NCBI GenBank assembly: GCA_024516035.1
Contig: CM044958.1
Span: 4,482,574 to 4,546,573 of the forward strand
Direction of reading: 5' to 3'
Source: Bactericera cockerelli
Lineage: Eukaryota > Arthropoda > Insecta > Hemiptera > Triozidae
Length of the DNA: 64,000 nt
Numbering within the stretch: the stretch's first letter is position 1; each line of letters opens with the position of its first letter. This document shows, piece after piece, positions 9,873 to 19,992 of this stretch. The position numbers and the translations under genes are program-made. The notes beneath the pieces were generated by a model. It had not been told where the DNA came from. It did not search any database and was given only the letters and a program-made list of their open reading frames with translations.

Positions 9873-9918
9873 AAGAAAATAATATGATTGGTTCAGTACC
9901 AAAAAAAATGTCAAGATA

Positions 9919-10517
9919 AGTATATACTCTGCTGAATTACTGGCAATTGATCTCTGTTTACAGGATATTTTAAAATCTTCTGCAATCCCTCCTTGACCTC
10001 CTTCCATCCTTGTTGTCAGTGATTCAAAAAGTGCTTTGCCTGCGATCAACAATGTCAAATATAATGATGATCCTATTGTTTCTCAGATCTATCACCACTG
10101 GTTGTGTTTGCGTTCCATTGAAATCAACGTGTCATTTCTATGGTGTGTCCATCTCATTGCGGCATAAATGGTAATGAAATCGTAGATGCAGCAGCCCAAT
10201 CTGATAGTTTCAACAATGTGTGCAAGACTATCTCACCATATGATATTAAAACTACTGCTCAAAACCATTGCATTCGATCATGGCAAGTCATGTGGGATAG
10301 TGTCATCAATAATAAATTAAAGTATATCAAACAGGAAGTTGGAAGATGGGAATCTGCAGTGCGCCAGACAAGATACGAGGAGGTGGTCCTAACTCGTCTC
10401 AGAATAGGTCACACAAGACTAACCCACTCCTACATCTTTACCAAGACCCCTCGTCCTGTGTGTACCTGTGGTGATCCGCTGTCTGTTCTTCACATTGTAC
10501 ACGAATGTCACAATTGA
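9919..10517 (+). pseudogene. Second LINE copy: RNase H to C-terminal finger, broken
   Basis: Translation aligns with the 1-1858 LINE. SIYSAELLAIDLCLQ holds the RNase H Glu, VVSDSKSALPAI the second Asp, and SFLWC then PSHCGINGNEIVDAA the last Asp; CTCGDPLSVLHIVHEC is the terminal finger. The copy has an in-frame TGA at 9994-9996 and a 2-bp insertion in the Trp-Cys-Pro block (about 10141-10146) that shifts the frame. It lacks the RT, the first RNase H Asp and the 3' UTR. Divergence from the first copy is large, so it is a separate, older subfamily. The stretch 10521-10945 after it holds nothing recognisable. Confidence 0.85.
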
Positions 10518-10949
10518 GTCGGTGAGTGAAAAAAGGTAACAATTGCATTGAACTCAACTTTTCAGGAGCGACATAAAACGTGATTCCAGGAAAACCATGA
10601 ACATTTCCGTTATAACTTTTTTATGATACTCTTCCTAAAAACTTCATGAATGATGTTCTTTAATTATAAAACTCTAGTATGCTTAAAAAAAAGTTTTGGC
10701 CGCTCAAAGTTTTCAAAATTGTTTCCTTTTTCCACTAAAATGAAAAACAAGTATTTTTTCTTAAGAAAATGAAAGGATTTATTAAGAAAATATCAATAAA
10801 ACAAAAAAAGAACACTTCTTATACAAAATTAACATTAAAGTGATAATTATATTGTAGTCTTCCTCATTATAAGATTTTACCCCCTGTCCCTAATTTTTGT
10901 CCCTCCGACCCAACCAACAAAGTTTCATTATATCTACCTAAATTTGATA

Positions 10950-12320
10950 TATTTCAGTCCTCGTCAGTGTCGTTTTACCCCATTGTACCCCCCCTAGCGA
11001 TCAAAGTTTCATAGAAGTACCGTTTGTCTGTAGGAATGTACTAAAGTAGCTTAACCAAGTCATCTAATTTCTTCTGTTTGATAGGGACAAACGAGAGGTA
11101 CGTCTTTTGATCTGGTAATGGTACTGATCTTAAGGTCCTATCTTTCGCCAAGTAGAAAGTGTGACGAATCAGGCCATCAATGAAACAGGTTGTTGTGACA
11201 TAACTTTTCTCATCAGATTTGTACGTAAAGTCCCTGTATTGACTAATCGAGAACTTCTCATTGCTATATTATATCCCCCAAAAAATATCACTTCGTGACA
11301 TAAAAAAAGTCCCGCCAAGTCGTTCCCCAAAAATATTTCAGTTCCCAAATTCATCCCTCCCTTCCCAAAAAATATATTAGTTATTTGTGACCTCCCCCCA
11401 AAAAATTATTGAAATCAATTTATGGCCCCGCCTTTTATTCATTCACCTAAGTGCAACAGTATACTTGTTAATAGCCTCCCCTCTCTCTTTCTTCTAATGT
11501 CCTCTTTCTTTTGTTCCTTGTTGCATGTTGGAAAGTTTCCTTTACAAACTCAGAACTTAAGTCTTATTTCCTTGCTCCTTTCACCGACTTGGGCTCTTGG
11601 CGGAGTACCACTAACTGGGAATGATAAATATATGAATCTCATAGACAGTGCTATTTTTAAAGAATTAAAAAGAGATAATTAAACATAGTGGTTCTTATGG
11701 AGAACAGGAAATGAGAAGTCTAGCCGACCGCGACCCAAGGATGCTGTATCTAAGTCGCAAAATATCTGCCACCAACGAGAATTGGACCATCAGATCAAGT
11801 CACGATTCAGGCTCATTTTCAAGGATCACATGTTTACATATGTCTACATTTATATATAATCTTAGAAAAGAACCAAGACATCAGTTCCTTCGGCTAAGAA
11901 CGGACCTGCTGGGTGGTACTCCGCCAAGAGCCCAAGTCGGTGAAAGGAGCAAGGAAATAAGACTTAAGTTCTGAGTTTGTAAAGGAAACTTTCCAACATG
12001 CAACAAGGAACAAAAGAAAGAGGACATTAGAAGAAAGAGAGAGGGGAGGCTATTAACAAGTATACTGTTGCACTTAGGTGAATGAATAAAAGGTGGGGCC
12101 ATAAATTGATTTCAATAATTTTTTGGGGGGAGGTCACAAATAACTAATATATTTTTTGGGAAGGGAGGGATGAATTTGGGAACTGAAATATTTTTGGGGA
12201 ACGACTTGGCGGGACTTTTTTTATGTCACGAAGTGATATTTTTTGGGGGATCTTATAACTTTTTGTAGTGGCCCTGCATAGGTGTGGGGTGTATGATACA
12301 ATTGATACATGTTGTTTCAA
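10950..12320 (-). pseudogene. DUF7869-type protein, C-terminal part, split by a foldback element
   Basis: Minus-strand translation of about 11270-10960 gives ISQYRDFTYKSDEKSY, TTCFIDGLIRHTFYLAKDR, RSVPLPDQKTYLSFVPI and KQKKLDDLVKLL, then a stop where a residue is expected, then YIPTDKRYFYETL. As I remember the family, this is how DUF7869-like proteins of insect repeats end. Coding-like sequence may continue on the far side of the foldback element (12252-12320, RATTKSYK). The upstream two-thirds are missing here; a matching middle part is at 16076-16670. I consider it transposon-derived, function unproven. Confidence 0.55.
11273..12251. mobile_element. Foldback-like element with 339-bp inverted arms
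   Basis: Left arm 11273-11611 and right arm 11913-12251 are equal in length and near identical as reverse complements; I saw one mismatch in the part compared base by base. The loop is 301 bp. The ends are ATCCCCCAAAAAATATC. Sub-terminal CCCCAAAAA-type blocks recur about four times in each arm. Mirror-image reading frames (11422-11605 + and 11917-12102 -) are a consequence of the arms, not a gene. Confidence 0.92.
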
Positions 12321-12481
12321 TATAAAACTATTTAACATATTAAATAATGACTTTGATAAATGAAACAGTTTGAATGTGAAGATAAAGATTTTAGTTTGAT
12401 ATTTATAACTAAGCACAGTATCCTTCTCCAAAGTATTCTTTCACCTAAAAAGTAGATATGCGACTTTTGACTCATCTGGGA

Positions 12482-12860
12482 GAGTGATAACATACTAGAT
12501 ACTGAATATCTATACACCAACTTTGTTCTGAGCTCTGACAATGATTCTTTTCCCAATTAAGGGCCAAATGTCCCTTTTAAGCTAATAGAACAATAAAAAA
12601 GCACACCTACCACTCACTAGAAAAAAATTAGCCATCGTTTGTGAAAATCGGTCTAGTAGTTTTGGCTGTAGAGCGATCAACGTGAAAGAAGAAGCAGAAA
12701 ATGATGAAAAAAATGACGTTTTTAAAGTTTGTTTTTCTCCAACTTAACTCAAACGATTTTGATGGTTCTTTTTTCAAAGCTTGTCTTTATCGTGCCTCAA
12801 TCTATATGTATTTATGGTCCGATTTCCTTCATCACTTTCCTTCATCCTAAATTATAAATT
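12482..12860 (+). repeat. Repeat R1, copy a
   Basis: Shares with 15705-16050 the blocks CCCAATTAAGGGCCAAATG, AAGCACACCTACCACTCA, TTTTGGCTGTAGAGCGATCA and AACTTAACTCAAACGATTT. The block GGCTGTAGAGCGATSA also occurs in the Helitron at 30456-30685, so R1 may derive from Helitron interior sequence. Confidence 0.75.
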
Positions 12861-12924
12861 TTTATTATTAAAATAATGATAGCATTTTATTAATATAATA
12901 ATGATCTCGCCTTATTTATGAGAT

Positions 12925-13016
12925 AGACAAACGAAAGCCAAATCGTCCAGTATGCAAGTTAAAACAGAACCCCACTTAGTGAGGTCGCTTCGCTCCCTCA
13001 CTGTGTTCGGTTGATA
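12925..13016 (+). repeat. Repeat R2, copy a
   Basis: AGACAAACGAAAGCCAAATC, GTCCAGTA, CAAGTTAAAACAGAACCCCA and CTCACTGTGTTCGGTTGATA recur at 14168-14252. It contains a small GTGAGG/CCTCAC hairpin and sits just before the hAT element at 13046. Confidence 0.7.
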
Positions 13017-13045
13017 ATAGTATGTCCTACATTGTGTAACGTCAA

Positions 13046-13885
13046 CAGTGCCGGATTAAGGCTGCGCGGGGCCCTTGGCATTTTCAAGGCGCGGGGCCCC
13101 AAAAAAATTTTTGAACTTTTTTTTTCTATTTCTATTTTTAGAACCTTGAAACCGAAGTCAAGTGTCCTGGGCACTTGGATAAGTAAATTTGTCGGCGCCG
13201 CAGGCGAAATTTTTGCAAAGTTATGGAGTAAAGTGCTCGAAAAATAAATACTAAAAAACATCTTGAAAAAAACATTAAAAGCGTCGCAGGCGACTATAAT
13301 GAACATCATTGGTTTCGTTTCGATAAAGCCGCTCACTGAGCACTCAGAAGACACTTTATGGGTTTGATGGCAGAGATTACCAAAGGCGATAATCACGTCC
13401 GTCACCTTAATATTGACCATGTTTACATGGTCGATTTTAAGGGGGGCCCCGTGGTTTTTCTTTTAATATTTTGCTCAACTGGCTATGATTTTATTTACTA
13501 TCGAGAAAAACTGACTTGAAGGCCATTCAAAAACACTTATAATTTGTGTAAGCTGCTCTAAACGCGGGGTCCTCAAAACTGCGGGGAACTTGCTATCTAC
13601 CTAATCCGTAATTGAAGTAGGTAATCCGCTAGTGTCCATGTGGTTGATTCGAGGAGTAGATTGTAATAGGGGGCCCCGCGCTTTTCTTTCAATTTATGTA
13701 CTTTGCTGTGAGTGTGTGTTTTTTCCCCTTATATGTCTTCTTCTTCTTACTCATTATCCAAAAATACCTAGTGTAAGCTTTTAAAAATCTCATAATATCT
13801 AGTGTAAGCTGCTCAAGCGCGGGGCCCCCTAAAGCGCGGGGCCCTTGGCATCTGCCAAATCCGCCATATGGGTAATCCGGCACTG
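13046..13885. mobile_element. Non-autonomous hAT element, 840 bp, perfect 8-bp TSD
   Basis: Ends are CAGTGCCGGATTA... and ...TAATCCGGCACTG, flanked by identical AACGTCAA (13038-13045 and 13886-13893), the 8-bp target duplication expected of hAT. The interior carries several GCGCGGGGCCC blocks, unusually GC-rich for this window, and two internal AATCCG-type motifs. There is no transposase. Reading frames through it give only repeat-derived peptides. Confidence 0.93.
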
Positions 13886-14167
13886 AACGTCAATATTATT
13901 ATTTTTTGGCTCTCTTTTACATGGCAGGGTTCTCCTTAAAGAAGCTCTTCCATCCAACAATAACTAGTGTTTCTTTGAACAGTAAACCTCAAACAGATTC
14001 AACTATCGCATTATAAATGTTCAATCAAGAATGAGGACATCGAGACCTTTATTTAATACCCCACTCGATAAGTTTTATATAAAACATATCAACCGGCCTT
14101 TTTTTTTTTTTTTTTTTTTTTGGCCCTTTATCAATTTTTTACCACAGTGCGGTCCCCTTAGGTTTCA

Positions 14168-14252
14168 GACAGACAAACGAAAGCCAATTCGTCCAGTACC
14201 CAAGTTAAAACAGAACCTCACTTAGTGAGTTCGTTCTCACTGTGTTCGGTTA
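14168..14252 (+). repeat. Repeat R2, copy b
   Basis: Same blocks as R2a with small changes (TTAGTGAGTTCG in place of TTAGTGAGGTCG). A 22-base T tract lies upstream at about 14100-14121. Confidence 0.7.
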
Positions 14253-14487
14253 ATTATGTTTAAAAGAAGGTAAGATAACAAGAGAGACCCTCCCTTAAGT
14301 TGAAGAACGATTAGAGAGATAGTCCGGGTTATTGTAAAATTATTCCCGTTTCATCAATTGGCCCTTTGTCACAGATTTTTACAAGGATACTGTGTGGTGC
14401 CATTCATTTTATCCAGATGGGCCTCTCAACTGGTTCAGATAGTGGGTACACCCTCAACATATTTCCTTAATTTATGTCAGATATAAT

Positions 14488-14585
14488 AATTAGGACTTTT
14501 AAGTCCCATTATTCCAGCAGTATGCCCAAGATGTATTATTATGTGGTGAAAACCCCAAATGGGAGGATTACTATGTATTTTTACA
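14488..14585 (-). mobile_element. SINE family A, 3' half
   Basis: On the minus strand: CCTCCCATTTGGGGTTTTC, CACATAATAATACATCTTGG and ATACTGCTGGAATAATGGGA. Head absent. Confidence 0.75.
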
Positions 14586-14811
14586 ATTAATTTCTGTGAA
14601 AGAATACTGAGAACGAAGCTTATTGTGTTTTTCAAGTAATAAATGTATAAAAATATATATATTTTTTAACTGTTAATTTTTTATTGTATATTATAAATGA
14701 GGTACAACACAACCCACAACAAAAAGGGTAATAGTACCTCATTAACTCACTAAATTTATGGTAAATTATGTAAAATTAAAATAAGTAAAGAGTATTTTGT
14801 TAAAAAAAAAC

Positions 14812-14905
14812 TGACATGTTCCAGCTGAGTTTCGAACCCGCGATTGACTACCGTCTCTATCTTCACACAGTGCCGCCTTTACCACTGAGCTAACTGAACT
14901 GTTTA
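14812..14905 (-). mobile_element. SINE family A tRNA-like head
   Basis: Minus strand: TTAGCTCAGTGGTAAAGGCG (A box), CGGGTTCGAAACTCAGC (B box), GGAACATGTCAG. It looks tRNA-like but the stem is offset by a deletion and it continues into SINE A sequence. Confidence 0.7.
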
Positions 14906-15429
14906 TGAGAGCACGCGGTTTTTGCAACACATAAAAGCTTCACTTTACTTTACTTTGTATAATAAACTTTTTAGCGGCCAGCGAAAGAAATATTTACTAG
15001 AGAGAATTGGATAGGGAGGGAAGCCTTTCACTTCCTATGTACCTAATAGGTACCTACATTCCTAATTAGGAATAGGTATTAGGTAGTGTAGGGGCTTTTA
15101 CAAAGTTTTCTATGAAACTTCTACATTTCCTACTTAGAAAGGTCCCCAAACATTTATGATATTCATGTTACACATACATAATATTATGTAACATTGGGTA
15201 CTACAGATTTTTTTACATTTTTGAACCTAATATAACAAACATTTTAGAAGGAAAAAAAATCTGGTCTTTTTCACTCCTTGGGCATTACTGGTTTAATATA
15301 CCTATGTATGTATGTATGTATGAATTTATATGTGGTCAAGAACAAGGCCTCTTCACAAATTTTGTGGGTAGCGCAGCATTACTAAGAGCCTCCATTACTT
15401 TTCAAATTCTATTACATTAATTTATTTTT

Positions 15430-15606
15430 ACTCTGGTAATGCCGCCACTGGTCGTTACTTATTCAGTAACTACTCATTTTTCCTCACGAGGTATGAGTGG
15501 ACCCCAAACACCCAAGTAATGTGCAGAAAAATTCCTGACCAGCTGGGGATCGAATACAGGTCACCATACGTGGTAAGCTTAGCGCGCTAACTCACTCAGC
15601 ACCGGC
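15430..15606 (-). mobile_element. SINE family F, near full length
   Basis: Plus-strand view: GCCGCCACTGGTCG, TTTTTCCTCACGAGGTATGA, GTGGACCCCAAACACCC, then the head as TGGGGATCGAATACAGG and TTAGCGCGCTAACTCACTC. The head is therefore on the minus strand. Confidence 0.82.
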
Positions 15607-15704
15607 AACTATTTATGGGTTAGTATACCTTTACACAATTTCATATCGGGACATGTGGATTGAAAGGTTTGTGAGTGAATAGGTATATACATAATAAACT
15701 AGAT

Positions 15705-16050
15705 TAAATATCTATACTCCAATGTTATTCTGTTCTCTGAAAATGATCCTTTTCCTAATTAACGGCCAAATGGTAGCTTTTGGGATAATGAAACCATAAA
15801 AAGGCACACCTACCACCCAGAAGAAAAAAAATGAGCCATTGTTCATGAAAATCGGTCCAGTAGTTTTGGCTGTAGAGCGGTCAACGTCAAAGAAGAAGCA
15901 GAATTTTTTGAAAAAAAATGACGTTTTTAGAGTGTAATTTTGACCAACTTAACTCAAACGATTTCGATGTTTCTTTTTTAAAAGCTTGTCTATTATCGTG
16001 CCCCATTCTGTATATGTAGTTCAATTTCCTCCATCACTTGTACTTTTTCT
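15705..16050 (+). repeat. Repeat R1, copy b
   Basis: Direct-orientation partner of 12482-12860: TTTTCCTAATTAACGGCCAA, GGCACACCTACCACCCAGAA, TTTTGGCTGTAGAGCGGTCA and AACTTAACTCAAACGATTTC. It adjoins the DUF7869-type fragment at 16076. Confidence 0.75.
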
Positions 16051-16075
16051 CCTACAACTACACGAAATGTGCTAC

Positions 16076-16670
16076 TTATGCTGTCGCGTATAGTATACTC
16101 TTGGTAGCGCGCGAACTATTTCGATTGACTTGGCGGGTCGGAGCGCTACCGCGCTCCTTAATAGCTTTAGGACATTTCTTGAAATAAGAAGGCAACCAGT
16201 CTTTGAAGTTAAGCACATCATCAGTCTTAACACTGAATACAAAAAACGAATCTCCCGTTTTCTTGGCTTCTGAAATAATCATGTCATATTCTGAGGGCAA
16301 ATAAATCCTGTCATACCTTTTAATCGCTCTCTTTATTGTGGCGAAATTCCTGTCGCATGACAAGAAACTATGCCCTCGAACTGGAAAATATTGTTTAATC
16401 ATCAATTGGCCATTCATTGTTAAGGTTAACAGAAGACGGATTAATTAACGTATGATTCCTATTTTGACCACCACATGCGTTACTGAAAACATATAGGGTT
16501 TCAACATCGGATGGTACAAACTCTTGAATGTAATGATACAAGAAGGAACATACTTCATCGGGTCCTTTTTTGGCAGTCCCCTCGGAGTAAGTGTAATATT
16601 TTGATTTCCCATCTCCTAAACTAATCACTGGAGTGAGCTCTTCCACCCAACAATGTTCTCGTTCTGTCAA
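16076..16670 (-). pseudogene. DUF7869-type protein, central part, frameshifted
   Basis: Two overlapping minus-strand frames form one protein. The first has YSEGTAKKGPDEVCSFLYHY, VPSDVETLYVFSNACGGQNR and NHTLI; a frameshift near 16437 moves to MNGQLMIKQYFPVRGHSFLS, CDRNFATIKRAIKRYDRIY, VFSVKTDDVLNFKDWLP. The order EVCSFL, YSDxCGGQNxN, FPVRGHSFLxCDRxF, FKxW is as I remember DUF7869 proteins of insect repeats. The usual Asp before the CGGQN block is Asn here, so any catalytic role would be lost. The C-terminus ends early at 16076; the missing C-terminal part resembles the fragment at 10950-11272. I infer a transposon origin. Confidence 0.65.
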
Positions 16671-16678
16671 TGAAGTAC

Positions 16679-16735
16679 GGCAACGTCTAGCGAGGTTATC
16701 ACTTGGATGAGTGAACCCAGGTCAACCTTAATAAG
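16679..16735 (+). mobile_element. 5S rRNA-like fragment (SINE E head)
   Basis: GGCAACGTCTAGCGAGGTTA then TCACTTGGATGAGTGAACC matches the second half of 5S rRNA, covering the internal promoter. No SINE body follows. The stretch 16740-17510 after it is AT-rich and unclassified. Confidence 0.65.
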
Positions 16736-17513
16736 ATTAATTTTCTTTACTTCTGGGACTCCCTGGTACGGTCTGAATAAGATGATAGCTTAAAGGGACT
16801 CCCTGTCTCGAGTCGACAGCCTAATTAAAGCACAACTATACTTATACTTATAATTATACTTCTTATACTTCTACTTATACTATACTATACTTCCATGTAC
16901 ATATTTTATACCTCCATGTATTTGATCTGTCCAACGAAAGAAATTTCGCGCTTTCGCAAAAAAGTCTGAAGCTTTCGTTTTTCCTTCTTGGGGAAAAATC
17001 TCCAAGCCTCCCTGCTTTCAGTTTCAGTGTGGTTCGAAGTTTCTCAGCTTTGTCACGTGATTCCGGTACGCGAGAAATTTTTGAGAGTTTTAAATTTCAA
17101 GTTTACGTAATTTTTTCTGTTCAAAATTACACACTTTAATAAATTTCAATAAAAATCTGTTCAAAATCAAAAAATGAAGAATTCTATTTTCTTCAAACGT
17201 AAAAGATGTTATTTAATGTTATAAACTTTGCTGTAAAATACATACATAAAAAAATGTAAAAAAAGATGTTACTATATTTTATTTGGAATTTAGTGAAATA
17301 CGTCAGTAATTTTTCTTTTTTTTTTTTGATGTTATAATAATATGCTGGTTTATTTAATTTGATAGCTTATTTTTCGATAATTTGGTTGTTTTTTTGAACT
17401 AGTCATAACATTTCATAAAGGATAACGCAATATTCCCAGGAACTTACTTATTTATGAACTGGAGAAACTAGTGAAAACCTAGGTCGGCTCTAAGGTACAT
17501 ATTTTATCTAATA

Positions 17514-17880
17514 AAGTAGAATCTGGATATAAGAGAACTCAACGAACCCGATTTTTTTTCCGCTTATCTGTCCCGGTAGCTTAGTGGTAAAGGCGGCACT
17601 GTGAGAATCCAGAGATTCCAGAGGTCGTGGGTTCAAAACCCAGCCTAGACAAGACAAGTCATCCTCCCATTTGGGATTTTTACCACATAATAATACGTCT
17701 TGGTCTTACTGCTGGAGAATTGGGATTAATAGTCCTAATCGGGCAGTATAAATAAGGCGATATTATTATTATTATATGCAGTTTTCTCTTTTAAAGAGAT
17801 TATGTCCCTGATAGAGAGGTAAAATGGATGTTTATTTTGTTCTTTTATGTTGAGGTTTCTCTTATATCCAGGTTCGACTG
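17514..17880. mobile_element. Tigger/pogo-like element carrying a SINE A, copy 2
   Basis: Left end AGAATCTGGATATAAGAGAA (first bases decayed) and right end CTTATATCCAGGTTCGACTG followed by TA. Interior GATAGAGAGGTAAAATGGAT as in copy 1. The nested SINE occupies 17568-17776. Confidence 0.8.
17568..17776 (+). mobile_element. SINE family A, full length, nested
   Basis: Most complete family A copy: GTCCCGGTAGCTTAGTGGTA, AAGGCGGCACTGTGAGAATC, GGTCGTGGGTTCAAAACCCA, ATCCTCCCATTTGGG, ACCACATAATAATACGTCTT, GGGCAGTATAAATAAGGCGA then ATT repeats. Length about 209 bp. Confidence 0.9.
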
Positions 17881-18424
17881 TATATGTATACATATTGGTC
17901 AGAGTGTATAAACCTTATATCCAGAGGGGAAATGCAGCAGCTGTGATGGGTACAGAGCCTCGTTCCTCAGACTTGGAAGGCATTTTTTATATTTTATAAA
18001 TACTTAAAAACATTTTTTGCTATCCAGGAGTGTACTTTATATATTGGTCATAAATAATCGCTATGAATAATGGTAAAATAATTATGAATACCTTATTTAT
18101 ATCGAGGATCCAGATACCATCCGCGCAGTTATGGATTTATCGAAGATGGAGCAGGAGTACCTTTTTAAAATATTTTTATAATTGTTTTATAAATGTTTGA
18201 AAAAGAAAAGTAGTATTGTTTGAAAAAAATAATATATATAATGTGTTGTTGTATGCATTCGAGTGCATACGAGGAACGAGAAGAATACTCAGATTAGGAG
18301 AGAGTTTGATGGAATTTGAATAGTTGATAATAAAGTAAAACTCTGTTTGGGTTACTCCTCTAGTCCAGCAGTTGAAAGAAAAAAAGAAGAGAGAAAAAAA
18401 AAAAAAAAAAAAAAAAAGAAATCG

Positions 18425-18505
18425 CATAAAAAATATATTTTTATCTTACAAAAACGAACACAATAATTCCGATTTATAATATTAGAAATCTATCGGAAGT
18501 AATAC
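18425..18505 (-). mobile_element. ACTTCCG hairpin-ended repeat, 5' end only
   Basis: Minus strand: TTACTTCCGATAGATTTCTA hairpin, then GAATTATTGTGTTCGTTTTTG, the start of the family seen at 23197 and 31674. Confidence 0.7.
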
Positions 18506-18507
18506 AT

Positions 18508-18598
18508 ATATGCATTGGTGTGGTTCCGGCGTTGGTCTAGTCATTCCTCCTAGCGTGCGTTCGAATTCCACCCAATGCGTCTTTTTTGTAAACATGAA
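18508..18598 (+). mobile_element. SINE family C head, degraded
   Basis: ATGCATTGGTGTGGTTCCGG, CGTTGGTCTAGTC and B-box-like GCGTTCGAATTCCACCCAAT. Truncated near the Helitron end at 18603. Confidence 0.6.
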
Positions 18599-18602
18599 AA
18601 AA

Positions 18603-18804
18603 CTAGCGGGCTGTCGCCCGCTTTGTGGGACGAGGCATGTCCGTAAAGCAAAAAATCCTTTTTCGCCAATGGCAAGTGTTGTAGCTTCCTAGGACTTACC
18701 AAATTTCAGCTTCCTAGGACTTACCAGTTCGGAGCAACAGTGATGAATCAGTGAGTGAGTGAGTCAGTCAGTCAGTGAGTAAAACTCTCTTTTATAAGTA
18801 TAGA
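18603..18804 (-). mobile_element. Non-autonomous Helitron
   Basis: On the minus strand it starts A|TCTATACTTATAAAAGAG and ends GCGGGCGACAGCCCGCTAG|T. That gives a TC start, a perfect 6-bp stem/4-nt loop hairpin right before a CTAG end, and insertion between A and T without target duplication, all Helitron hallmarks. GTCAGTCAGTGAGT repeats and TTTGCTTTACGGACATGCC lie inside. Confidence 0.82.
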
Positions 18805-19107
18805 TAAGTAATGTGGAACTCGTAATGCCTCAAACCTCTCACATAAACGAACTGATAACAGCCGACCAATATTACCTTCAAAAACATGTAATTTAATGTA
18901 GAAGAAAGATTAATTTGTTATTGTTGTGATTTCCATGGTGTTCCAGCTGACCATAATGGTCGATTTTATGGGACCGGTTCATTACGCATAAGAACTTACG
19001 TTATGAGTTCCGCATCACTTCTTACTCCATTGTTGTAAACGTTGCTGCAACATGTGTGTGGTAATTGAAACACTGTGTGTGGTAATTAAAATACTGTTGC
19101 AGCAACG

Positions 19108-19180
19108 TGTTGCAGTTCGTGTTCGAACCTACACTACCTAGATTACCAGATTAGAGCCTTAACCACTCGACTAACAGAAA
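19108..19180 (-). mobile_element. tRNA-like SINE head (family C type)
   Basis: Minus strand: GTTAGTCGAGTGGTTAAGGC, TCTAATCTGGTAATCTAGGT, GTAGGTTCGAACACGAAC. Body not recognised. An 11-base G run follows at 19215-19225. Confidence 0.65.
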
Positions 19181-19252
19181 TAAGCATTAACAAAGTTAAT
19201 TACTAGTTTTTTTTGGGGGGGGGGGTTGCATTTATGACGGGTTGAATGCTCC

Positions 19253-19372
19253 GGTTCTCGTAGGATCACTGAATATTAGCAACGTCTAGCGAGGTGAAAA
19301 CTTCGTCATACTGGCATTCTGTCTCAACCCAAGCTGGATGCTGTTAATTTGGGTAGCAGGTTTGAAGCCAAC
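19253..19372 (+). mobile_element. SINE family E, 5S-derived
   Basis: GGTTCTCGTAGGATCACTGA then TTAGCAACGTCTAGCGAGG tracks the middle of 5S rRNA almost in register; the shared body CCCAAGCTGGATGCTGTTAA and GGGTAGCAGGTTTG follows. The tail is truncated. Confidence 0.8.
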
Positions 19373-19834
19373 TAAGAAACGGATAACCAAGTCAAACAAC
19401 ACGTTGAGGAGAAGACCGAACAACAATACGAACGATCTTGATGAAATAATGTGTTGCCTCGTTTTTCGGGCTTCATGTTTTCATTAAAATTTGACGTGTA
19501 CACGAGAAAAAGACGGAAATATGTAATATCAAGTAAAAGGTAAAGTCGGGGCGTCAGGTTTTCTATTTGATGTGTTTTCAAAAGAAAAATAAAAGAGAGG
19601 AAAGATAAGAGAGGAGGAGTGAGAGAAAGAGAGAGAAAAAAAAGACAGTAAGAGGGATCGAGGAAACTTAAAAAGAGAGAAAATAAAACATCGGGATGTA
19701 TTGAGGCCATATTAAATATATGAGGAAAAAAAAGAGGATGGAGAAGAAAAACTCCTCTGCAGGGGGCTCTATATTCATTGCAAATGATAACTGAGAACGC
19801 CACACGAGTATATTTTAGACAGCTAAATAATAGT

Positions 19835-19992
19835 GGTATCTGTGAAGCAGTATCGGTATCTGTGAAGCAGTATCGGTATCTGTGAAGCAGTATCGGTATC
19901 TGTGAAGCAGTATCGGTATCTGTGAAGCAGTATCGGTATCTGTGAAGCAGTATCGGTAACTGTGAAGCAGTATCGGTATCTGTGAAGCAGTA
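19835..19992 (+). repeat. 20-bp tandem array x 8
   Basis: Eight units of TATCGGTATCTGTGAAGCAG with only one clear substitution, so amplification is recent. Complementary-strand frames repeat the peptide unit by period-20 frame rotation; not a gene. Confidence 0.95.

Noticed and set aside
11422..11682. Protein-coding gene, because the same peptide occurs on both strands (11422-11682 + and 11881-12102 -)
   Set aside because: It is the mirror effect of the inverted arms of the foldback element.
12998..13420. 140-residue minus-strand frame as a gene
   Set aside because: It lies across the hAT element; its GPRALKMPRAP segment is translation of the GC-rich terminal block.
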